Positions 9,980 to 18,299 of a stretch of DNA of 40,912 bases are shown here, piece by piece. A program made the translations under genes and the position numbers. The stretch's first letter is position 1. The number at the start of each line of letters is the position of its first letter. This stretch comes from Promethearchaeota archaeon (GTDB taxonomy: Archaea > Asgardarchaeota > Lokiarchaeia > Sigyniarchaeales > SOKP01), in assembly GCA_019894855.1 (NCBI GenBank), contig JAGXNS010000010.1, positions 1-40,912 on the forward strand, written 5' to 3'. A model generated the notes under the pieces. It made no database searches. It was not told the DNA's origin and saw only the letters and a list, made by a program, of their open reading frames with translations.

Positions 9980-10186
9980 ATGAGCAATAAAAAAACACCC
10001 CCTCCCCCAACCCTACCGCCCTCTTTTACAGTATCAGATAATTTATGTCTGTTTCATAAAGGCGATTTGTCAGAAGATATTTATACTTGTCCTAAGTGTA
10101 AAACTATATATTGCCTAAAATGCGCAATAAAAGCTCAGACTGATAGGAAATCGTGTGTTAAATGTAAACAGATTGTTTTATTATAG
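9980..10186 (+). CDS. Small RING/B-box-like zinc-finger protein
   Basis: 68 aa; CLFH, CPKC, CLKC and CVKC pairs give the four-pair spacing of a cross-brace or treble-clef zinc finger. Confidence 0.65.
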   Translation: MSNKKTPPPPTLPPSFTVSDNLCLFHKGDLSEDIYTCPKCKTIYCLKCAIKAQTDRKSCVKCKQIVLL

Positions 10187-10615
10187 TTTTTTTATAGGCT
10201 CCTCCTCAAGTGAACCAGTTCTTATTGAACTCAAACTACGCCACGCCTTCCAAAAAATTAACCACAATATGATAAATATAAATAGAGTTGTAGCGAAAGT
10301 GTAACCTCCAATAAATAAGTCTACAATAATTAAAAACGGAATACCCGCAGTCGCAAATCCTATCAAATAACCATACCCCCAATACCTGTTAACTAAGGCT
10401 ATTATTATACCCGGAATCATCGTCGTGAATATGATTGAAAGAAACGCTAAAACTTCAATTGAGCGAGGAGCATCTTGTATATATGTCATATTTAACCAAG
10501 ATGCTACAAAACCAATTATTACGAACACTAAAGTCCAAACATTTAAACTTAAATCTTTCTCGGCCTTATCTCGATCGTTTTGATTTGACTCTGCTTTTTT
10601 CTGCAACAATGTCAC
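10181..10615 (-). CDS. Small multi-pass membrane protein
   Basis: 144 aa with about four hydrophobic segments; 3' end overlaps the convergent zinc-finger gene by 6 nt. Confidence 0.6.
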   Translation of the reverse strand: MTLLQKKAESNQNDRDKAEKDLSLNVWTLVFVIIGFVASWLNMTYIQDAPRSIEVLAFLSIIFTTMIPGIIIALVNRYWGYGYLIGFATAGIPFLIIVDLFIGGYTFATTLFIFIILWLIFWKAWRSLSSIRTGSLEEEPIKKL

Positions 10616-10917
10616 TTCTTACCGAACAATTAAAAAAAAAATAAATTCTTTTAAGTTGCTAAAGATAATTCTCATTATAAAAAATAATTGACGATTAACT
10701 AATAGCAAATTAGGAAAATTTTATTTAGAAAAGTGTAGAGTTCATTACATTCCGACAAAAGTATCAAAATATTGACAATTATTTTAAATAAGACTAAAGA
10801 TATTAGTATAATAAGATAAAAATTTATATGTGTAAAACATATAATTATCGTTGAAGATAGAAATTTATATATAAGTAATAAAAACAACTCTAAAAAAAAT
10901 AAAATAGGAATTTAAAT

Positions 10918-11090
10918 CTAACCATGACTCCTGCCCCGCCCTGGATTTTTGTCTTTTGGTAGTGTGGTAATACACACTCATTTCGCCCTCCTCCCCCTAT
11001 TTTATTTCTGACCTTCTTATTAGGTCTTGGTGGCAGGAGTCTCCCTTTATTAAAATTCTCGAGATTCAACTCTGGCAATGAGAATCTCTA
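10918..11090. ncRNA. Candidate structured non-coding RNA (strand unresolved)
   Basis: GC-elevated island in AT-rich intergenic DNA. Outer 10-bp stem GACTCCTGCC (10926-10935)/GGCAGGAGTC (11032-11041) encloses AGTGTG/CACACT (10961-10966/10973-10978) and GACC/GGTC (11010-11013/11023-11026); an adjacent GAGATTC/GAATCTC hairpin lies at 11061-11088. Confidence 0.5.
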
Positions 11091-11383
11091 ACCATAACGG
11101 TTTGGCTAAATTACTAAAATTTGGACTAAAGAACCTTCTTATTAGTATTAAGTTATTTTTCTATTGTTGAAAATGGAATATAAAGTTTACATTGAAATTA
11201 ACCGGTAAATTCTTATTTTTTACCAGTAGTTTCCAAATTAAAAGTATTGATTTTATAAGGAAAGTTCTTTTTTATTCGATAATACTTAAAATACTATTAA
11301 TTTTCTTATAAAATTCAAATAGAATGTTGTTTTAATTAAACAAATTGTTAATTAAACAAAATTATTCTTAAAAATTAACGAAA

Positions 11384-13093
11384 TTGATACTTATGACAGA
11401 AGATATTATAAGACGGACAATGAGTATTTGCCCAGAATGCTTACAAACCATTCCAGCGGAGATCTATGTTGATCCAGAAACTAATTGGGTCATGATGAGA
11501 AAAGATTGCAAGGAACACGGGCATTTTAAAGACAAGCTTTCCATCGATCCAGATGAATACAAATGGGGCGAAACCTTCACTGACGACATAGGATCTACAA
11601 CTGATAACTCTACTAAACCTGAATATGTTAGCTCAGGTTTAAAGGAGTGTGATGAAGGCTGTCCATACGATTGTGGTCTCTGTGAAAATCATAAAAGCGC
11701 ACCTAACATTTGCCTAATCGACATTACAAATCGCTGTAATTTAACCTGCCCAATTTGTTTTGCTAACGCAAGCGCAAAAGGGTACGTTGTAGAACCTACT
11801 CTCGAACAAGTTTTCCAAATAATGGAACATTTCAGGTCAATGAAACCTGTTCCAGCAGTTATGCTTCAAATATCTGGGGGAGAACCTACAATTAGAGATG
11901 ATCTTCCAGACATCATCCGGGGAGGAAAAAGACTCGGTTTCTCTGAAGTTATGGTCACAACTAACGGTATAAGGTTCGCCAAATCTATTGACTTTTTAAC
12001 AAAGTGCAAAGATGCGGGAATGGATGCGATTTACTTACAATTTGACGCAACGGACGATCCTGAAGCTTGGAAAAAGGTTCGTGGCGTTAATTTATGGCCT
12101 TTAAAGAAACGCGTTATTGAAAACTGTCGAAAAATTGGATATTTTGGTTTAATGCTAGTTCCTGTAATAGCTAGAGGCGTTAACGACCACGAAATTGGAA
12201 ATATTTTAGATTTTGCTAAGGATAATAGCGATGTGGTTTCTGGAGTAATTTTCCAACCAGTTGCACTTTGTGGACGGATCAGTTTTGAAGAACTAATGGA
12301 TTTAAGGTATACGACCTCCGATCTCAAGGTAGCAATAAATAAACACACAAACAATGCTATTAGAAAATTCTATCCAATCGCAACTACGGCAAAAATGACC
12401 CGCTTATTAGCTTGGTTCGATAACATGCCCGAATTTGGTATGACGAGCCATAAAGATTGTGGGTTTGCTACAATTATCATCGTTAACGAAAAAGACGAAT
12501 GGGAATCCCTCGATGATTATTTTGATACCGAAGGACTTATTACATGGTCAAATAAAGTTTATGACATGGTTCAAAATAAAGATATCCCGAAACCCACTGG
12601 GTTCTTAAAAGGTATAAATTTGCAAGATTTTGGAGCTATTGCTAGTACTGTAGGGAAATTTATTGACGAAATGACTGACTTAGGATATCGGCAAATGATG
12701 AAAGCTTATTATTTTGCTGGAGGAATTAAGTTCGTAAAACATCCAGAAAAGGTCTTAACGAGTAAAACCTACCAAAGCTTTGCTAGAATCATAGCATCTC
12801 CTAACTTAGCAAGCGCCGCGAACTTCTTACACAACAAAAATCTGATGATCTCAGCTATGCACTTTCAAGACGCATACAACTTCGATTTAGACAGAGTTTG
12901 TCGATGTTTAGTCCATTACGGTGTAGTAGATCCTGAAGATAACACAAAAACGCTCGAAATACCATTCTGTGCTATGAATACGCTACACAGAGAAAGAATT
13001 GAGCTTGCAAACGCCATTAAAGGCGAGGAAGCTAAAAAAGCTGAAGTTATCCAAGCTGAAATTAAAGAGCTTTTAGAAACCGTAAAAGAATAA
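11384..13093 (+). CDS. tes: Radical SAM enzyme, tetraether lipid synthase (Tes)-like
   Basis: 569 aa; CPECLQTIPAEI...KDCKEHGHF, CPYDCGLCENHK, radical SAM CNLTCPIC, SGGEPTIRDDLPDI, TTNGIRFA. Likely start is the internal ATG at 11393. Confidence 0.7.
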   Translation: MILMTEDIIRRTMSICPECLQTIPAEIYVDPETNWVMMRKDCKEHGHFKDKLSIDPDEYKWGETFTDDIGSTTDNSTKPEYVSSGLKECDEGCPYDCGLCENHKSAPNICLIDITNRCNLTCPICFANASAKGYVVEPTLEQVFQIMEHFRSMKPVPAVMLQISGGEPTIRDDLPDIIRGGKRLGFSEVMVTTNGIRFAKSIDFLTKCKDAGMDAIYLQFDATDDPEAWKKVRGVNLWPLKKRVIENCRKIGYFGLMLVPVIARGVNDHEIGNILDFAKDNSDVVSGVIFQPVALCGRISFEELMDLRYTTSDLKVAINKHTNNAIRKFYPIATTAKMTRLLAWFDNMPEFGMTSHKDCGFATIIIVNEKDEWESLDDYFDTEGLITWSNKVYDMVQNKDIPKPTGFLKGINLQDFGAIASTVGKFIDEMTDLGYRQMMKAYYFAGGIKFVKHPEKVLTSKTYQSFARIIASPNLASAANFLHNKNLMISAMHFQDAYNFDLDRVCRCLVHYGVVDPEDNTKTLEIPFCAMNTLHRERIELANAIKGEEAKKAEVIQAEIKELLETVKE

Positions 13094-13239
13094 TCGTTTT
13101 TTAAAATTTTAATATTGTTTTATTACTTATTTTTTCTTCATTTTTAAGAAATTAAAGAATAGTTTGCTAACAAATAGTATTTAAATTTAGACTCTTATTT
13201 ATTAGATATAACTAAAGTAGTAGTTATTATTCAGATTTT

Positions 13240-13827
13240 ATGGTAAGCAATTCGGATATAATAGGAGAATATCGGGGAACAGTCAAAAATAGGGTGTTAA
13301 CTGCGTTATTGCAGTCCTATATGGATAACTTAGATTACGATGGGATGAAATCGATTTTAAAAGAAGCAGGACTGTTAGAACTAAAAGATATACGAGATGT
13401 AGATCCCGAGGGAGAAATCGACTTTTTTTCATTTAAAAAGATAATTTCTGCTCAAAACTGTTTACTGTACGATTCAACTGATCTATTATCGGAAATTGGG
13501 CGAAAATTCTCATTTTATTTGTTTCCTTTTGGGAAAGTTTTTGAAGAGATTGTCGAAGAGATCAATAAAATGGTTGTTGCTGATTGGCATGTCAAAATTG
13601 TGGAAAATAGAGCTGAATCCATCATCATTCGGGTTGATAAATGCATTTTTTGTTCGGAAATCGGAGTTTCCTGCGAGCTTTTTAAGAGCTTTTTAATTCA
13701 TTCGTTAGAAAAAAGTTTACCCTCTGATTATCGTGTCGTTTCACACGAAACGAAAGAAAACATTAATAATCCTAATCATAATTCTTTTATTTTGAAATTA
13801 CGAATTGAGAAAACATTTATATCTTAA
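13240..13827 (+). CDS. Probable V4R (4-vinyl reductase)-like domain protein
   Basis: 195 aa; WHVKIVENRAESIIIRVDKCIFCSEIGVSCELFKSFLIHSLEKSL resembles the C-terminal half of V4R proteins. Confidence 0.45.
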   Translation: MVSNSDIIGEYRGTVKNRVLTALLQSYMDNLDYDGMKSILKEAGLLELKDIRDVDPEGEIDFFSFKKIISAQNCLLYDSTDLLSEIGRKFSFYLFPFGKVFEEIVEEINKMVVADWHVKIVENRAESIIIRVDKCIFCSEIGVSCELFKSFLIHSLEKSLPSDYRVVSHETKENINNPNHNSFILKLRIEKTFIS

Positions 13828-13917
13828 AATAACGAAAGCTTAAATATATCAAAAATCAAAATACTTTTTGTTATTATTAATTCAATTCTAAAAATCATAA
13901 CTTAATTAGTATTAAAA

Positions 13918-14481
13918 TTGCCAGCAGAAGGATTTTCTAACGAAGCTAAGGAATATGTATTCAAGATTACAATTCTCGGACAAAGTGCCGTAGGTAAAAC
14001 TTCATTAATTAATCAATTTGTGGAAGGTTCGTTTCAAGAAGACTATAAACCGACTCTAGGCGCAAATATAATCCGTAAGGATGTGAACATAGATGAAGTC
14101 AACGCTAAAGTTAGATTAATAATGTGGGACTTAGCTGGTCAAGAGAAGTACAATGTAATCCGAAGTATGTATTTCCAAGGGTGTGTTGGGAGTTTACTCG
14201 TGTATGATGTCACTCGTCACGAGAGCTTTGCTGCGATTGAATCTAAATGGCTTAAAGATTTCAAAAACTATGTGAAAAAAGAGGGCGCTTACATTTTAAT
14301 CGGTAATAAAATCGATCTAAACGAACAACGAGTAGTCAGTAAAGAAGAGGGAGAAAAATTAGCTAATCAAATCGGTGCAAGTGTTTTTATAGAAACCAGT
14401 GCTAAATTAGGAAAAAATGTTGAAGAAGCCTTTAAAAGTTTAGTATACCAAATTTTACGAAATTATGGAGAAAAAATATAA
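13918..14481 (+). CDS. Ras/Rab-like small GTPase
   Basis: 187 aa; GQSAVGKTS, WDLAGQE, GNKIDL, ETSAKLG. TTG start. Confidence 0.93.
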   Translation: MPAEGFSNEAKEYVFKITILGQSAVGKTSLINQFVEGSFQEDYKPTLGANIIRKDVNIDEVNAKVRLIMWDLAGQEKYNVIRSMYFQGCVGSLLVYDVTRHESFAAIESKWLKDFKNYVKKEGAYILIGNKIDLNEQRVVSKEEGEKLANQIGASVFIETSAKLGKNVEEAFKSLVYQILRNYGEKI

Positions 14482-14565
14482 AGAAGCTTAATTAAATAAG
14501 AAATCTCCAATTCAACCTCTTTTAAATTACTAATCATTAATATAATTATAAATTGTTTTTATAAA

Positions 14566-15726
14566 ATGGTAAAAATGAAAGAATTATCAAACAAAATAAG
14601 AAATGCCCCAAAATCAAAAATCCGTGAACTTTTTGACCTAGCTGCTGGACGATCTGATGTAATAAGCTTAGGAATTGGGCAACCGGATTTTTCCACCCCT
14701 CAAGCTGCAATAGAAGGAAATATCAATGCACTAAAGGAGAACATCACATATTATGCTCCTACGAAAGGTATTCCAGAATTATTACAGCAACTTGAAAGCA
14801 AATTAAAATCCGTAAATAACATTAAAACAGCTTGGAAAGACAATATTATTATTGCAAACGGCGGTTCCCAAGCTCTTAGTCTTGCTTTTGCCTCTATTTT
14901 TAATTCTGGAGATGAAATTATAATTTCCTCCCCAAATTTTATATCTTATTTCTATTTAAGTGCTTTTTTTGGTTTACGAGTGATTGAAATAGAGAGGAAA
15001 AACGACTTTAGTCCTGATATTACCAAAATAAAAGAATCAATTACTGATAAAACTAAAGCGATTTTAATTAACTCACCTAATAATCCAACTGGATATTCAT
15101 TAACTACAAAAGAATTACGGGAAATCGTTGAAATCGTTAAGGCTCACGACTTATATCTAATTTCTGACGAAGTATACGAAAATTACCTTTATGACGATTC
15201 CAAACATACGAGTCCAGCTTCGTTAAAAGATATGTTTGAACGGACTATAACTATAAATGCGATGTCAAAACTGTATTCTGCTACGGGATTTAGAATAGGG
15301 TATGTAGCTGCTAATAAGGATATAATAGATACTATGGAAAAATATCACCAATATACCGTAGCAGGCACAAATCATGCAGCTCAATATGGTTTTTTAGAAG
15401 CTTTAAAGATAGATATTAGTTTTTTTGACGAAATTTTAAAAAGTTTTGATGAAAGACGTTTATTGGCTTACACTCGATTAACCGAATTGGGTTTTGAAGT
15501 TATTAAGCCAAAAGGAGCCTTCTATATTATGCCGAAAATCAACGAGTTTGGATTAACTGGTGCTGAATTTTCGAAAAGAATAATGAAAAATCAGGCAGTC
15601 GCAATAGTTCCGGGTAATATTTTTGGATCTTACTCAGAATATATGTTAAGAATGTCTTATGCAACGAAATTAGAAAAGCTCGAAGAAGCGATGAATAGGA
15701 TTGAAAAATTTGTAAAAACATTATAA
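14566..15726 (+). CDS. Class I/II pyridoxal-phosphate aminotransferase
   Basis: 386 aa; IGQPDFSTP, NSPNNPTGY, SDEVYENY, SKLYSATGFRIGY (PLP lysine). Confidence 0.92.
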   Translation: MVKMKELSNKIRNAPKSKIRELFDLAAGRSDVISLGIGQPDFSTPQAAIEGNINALKENITYYAPTKGIPELLQQLESKLKSVNNIKTAWKDNIIIANGGSQALSLAFASIFNSGDEIIISSPNFISYFYLSAFFGLRVIEIERKNDFSPDITKIKESITDKTKAILINSPNNPTGYSLTTKELREIVEIVKAHDLYLISDEVYENYLYDDSKHTSPASLKDMFERTITINAMSKLYSATGFRIGYVAANKDIIDTMEKYHQYTVAGTNHAAQYGFLEALKIDISFFDEILKSFDERRLLAYTRLTELGFEVIKPKGAFYIMPKINEFGLTGAEFSKRIMKNQAVAIVPGNIFGSYSEYMLRMSYATKLEKLEEAMNRIEKFVKTL

Positions 15727-15737
15727 ATATTAGATGA

Positions 15738-16889
15738 TCATTCTTTTTCTTTGTTGTAAGTTTGTAGGAGAGCGTTTGTTAAGTACTCCGTTGCTTGAAA
15801 TACTTGTTTTAATTCAACAAATTCGTCTATTTTATGAATATTGCTTGGATTTCCAGGGCCAAATATCACAAAAGGGACTGGTTTTTTGGGTTGAACAAGG
15901 ACTGCAGCATCAGAAGCATAAGGTAAGCCTATTATTTTGGACTTATTATATTTCAATAAATTTTGAATAAATGTGTTATTTAAATCAGTTTGAAGTGCTG
16001 GCAAACTGTGAGATACTTTAGTTTCCAGAGTGCATGGAGAAATCTGTATATTTTTCAAATTCCTCCTTAATTTTCCTGAGTCTTGTTCAGGTATTAATCT
16101 ATAATCAGCTGTTAGAGTAGTTTTATCAGGAACAATATTGATAGCACTACCCCCTTCAATTTTCCCTATATTCAATGTAGATTTACCTAAGACCTTGTTT
16201 TCTTTTTCATCTAAGCAACTATAAAGAAGCGGAATTAATTTTAATGCACATTCAATAGAATTTATCCCTAAATTTGGTGTAGATGAATGAGCAGATTTTC
16301 CTTGAATCTCTAAACTAATCCATAATAACCCCTTTTCAGCTATTCCTATATTCATATTTGTAGGTTCGCCAACAATTAACAATATCGCATTTTTCATTAT
16401 TCCCTTTCTGAAACACGTATAAGCACCAGTCATACCAGCTTCTTCGTCAGCACTTCCAAGAAATACAAAAGTGTATTCATCTAATAACTGAAATTCTTCT
16501 TTTAGATTCAACATCGTTCCGATTAACATTGTTAACCCTGCTTTCATATCACTAGATCCTCGACCATACAACTTTCCATCAACGATTTCTGCAGAAAACG
16601 GTGGATATTTCCATTTATTGTGATCTCCAGCAGGTACAACATCAAAATGTCCTGAGAGGATAATCTTTTTCTCTCCTGAGCCAATTGTGCTAATGAGGTT
16701 TTTAAGTTCAACATCTTTTTTCTTATATGGAATAATTTCGTTATGAAATCCCTTTTCTTCTTTGAACACTTCGGAAATTAAGTATTTAATAATGTGATCT
16801 GTTTTTCCAGGGGGATTTTCCGTTGGTGTTTGGACTAAATTTCTTAGGATGGTTGTTAGATCGAGTTTTGACATGGTTTTTTCATGCAT
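15738..16889 (-). CDS. M20 family metallopeptidase/deacylase (ArgE/DapE-like)
   Basis: 383 aa; LSGHFDVVPAGD, YGRGSSDMKAGL, GSADEEAGMTGA. Confidence 0.9.
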   Translation of the reverse strand: MHEKTMSKLDLTTILRNLVQTPTENPPGKTDHIIKYLISEVFKEEKGFHNEIIPYKKKDVELKNLISTIGSGEKKIILSGHFDVVPAGDHNKWKYPPFSAEIVDGKLYGRGSSDMKAGLTMLIGTMLNLKEEFQLLDEYTFVFLGSADEEAGMTGAYTCFRKGIMKNAILLIVGEPTNMNIGIAEKGLLWISLEIQGKSAHSSTPNLGINSIECALKLIPLLYSCLDEKENKVLGKSTLNIGKIEGGSAINIVPDKTTLTADYRLIPEQDSGKLRRNLKNIQISPCTLETKVSHSLPALQTDLNNTFIQNLLKYNKSKIIGLPYASDAAVLVQPKKPVPFVIFGPGNPSNIHKIDEFVELKQVFQATEYLTNALLQTYNKEKE

Positions 16890-16909
16890 TGATTTTCTTA
16901 TATCATAAC

Positions 16910-18124
16910 CTACACATAATCCACTTCAAATGGAGTTTTCGGCAACACTTCTGCACCTTTTTTAGTAACAAGGGTGGGTGACTCTAACCTTAGTCCACCA
17001 AGCCCAGGGCGATTGAATACAACCGCAGCAATTTCGACCATATTTTCTTCGAACACCATAGACCCCCATTCTTTACCAGGAACTACTACAGGCCATGATT
17101 CGTTTCCTATGATGCCAATTCCGTGTCCGAGTCCGAAAAATAAATCGTTAGCATATCCTTCTTTATCAGCTACTTTTCTAACCGCTTGATAACATTCCTC
17201 AAATGTATTTCCGGGATACATGTTATCAATAAGAGCGTAACATAGTTGCTCGTATACATCATTAAATTTTTTCAATTCTGGTGGACAGATTCCAAGAACA
17301 TAGTTATGGCTTAAATCTCCGAGATAACAACCGTATTCACTGTGTAAGTCTACAAGTAAGGACTCTCCCTCCTCTACTTTTTTGTTAGTAGCAGGTGTGC
17401 ACCCATTAAAAGTCCAACTCGCGCGATAACCAGAACCTATTTCTTGGCTACCAGTAAATGTCCATTCGTAATTGCTACCAGCTATTCTCATTGCAAGAGT
17501 ACCTATACCTGCTATTTCGTTCTCGGTAAAAACCTTTCCCTCAGGTCGTTCACTTAACGCTTTTTTAACTGCTAACTGACCTATATCTGTGATCTCGCTA
17601 GCTTTCCGTAACATAGCAATTTCTTCAGGTTCTTTAATAAACTGGATTCTTTCAGTTTTTTCGTTAAAATCTATTAATTCACATCCTGGAAAAACTTGTT
17701 TGAGCAATTGAGCTTCTGAATATGACAACATCTGTCCCGTTATACATATATCTAATCCAAGTTCTACTCCAATTCTAGGTGCGGGTCCTTTTGGATTGTA
17801 TAATCCCGCTTTTTTTGCCGCAGATTGGATTTTTTTTTCCCAGAAAAATCCTTTCATCGGACCCCATCCACTCACATTTTTTAAATGACCCTCGGCTTTG
17901 ACCCGCTCTACATCTAAAAGCACTGTAAATAAAGCGGGTTCGCCCATACTTTTTCTCGGTAAAAAAATCGCACTTTTCCAAGGGACAAAACATCCTGTTA
18001 AATAAGTAATTGATTTTACTCGAGTAAGAACGCAAAAATCTAAATTAAGCTCTTCCATAGCCGTTTGATATTTATCCACATGACTATCCCAATTAATCCT
18101 AATTTCATTCATTTTTAACTCCAT
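16910..18124 (-). CDS. M24 family Xaa-Pro aminopeptidase-like protein
   Basis: 404 aa; N-terminal creatinase-like domain plus LLVDLHSEYGCYLGDLSHNYV, FFGLGHGIGI, LRLESPTLVT. Confidence 0.88.
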   Translation of the reverse strand: MELKMNEIRINWDSHVDKYQTAMEELNLDFCVLTRVKSITYLTGCFVPWKSAIFLPRKSMGEPALFTVLLDVERVKAEGHLKNVSGWGPMKGFFWEKKIQSAAKKAGLYNPKGPAPRIGVELGLDICITGQMLSYSEAQLLKQVFPGCELIDFNEKTERIQFIKEPEEIAMLRKASEITDIGQLAVKKALSERPEGKVFTENEIAGIGTLAMRIAGSNYEWTFTGSQEIGSGYRASWTFNGCTPATNKKVEEGESLLVDLHSEYGCYLGDLSHNYVLGICPPELKKFNDVYEQLCYALIDNMYPGNTFEECYQAVRKVADKEGYANDLFFGLGHGIGIIGNESWPVVVPGKEWGSMVFEENMVEIAAVVFNRPGLGGLRLESPTLVTKKGAEVLPKTPFEVDYV

Positions 18125-18299
18125 AAAAATAGTATTTTCTTTTTAGTTTTCTGCTTATTATTTAATTTCATTATATTATAATTGTTATTATTTAGTTAAA
18201 ATACTGATATAAGTATAAAAAAAGAATTGCTTGTAGCTTTTAAAAAAAATAAAAAGTACAATTGAAAAATAGAAATTGCTAGAAATTCTTTCTACTTTC

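Noticed and set aside
10699-10887. 62-aa Ile/Leu/Phe-rich minus ORF
   Set aside because: AT-rich intergenic chance ORF, no motif.
10890-11078. 62-aa minus-strand ORF over the GC island
   Set aside because: Low-complexity Gly/Pro/Asn peptide coinciding with nested hairpins; structured RNA explains the region better.
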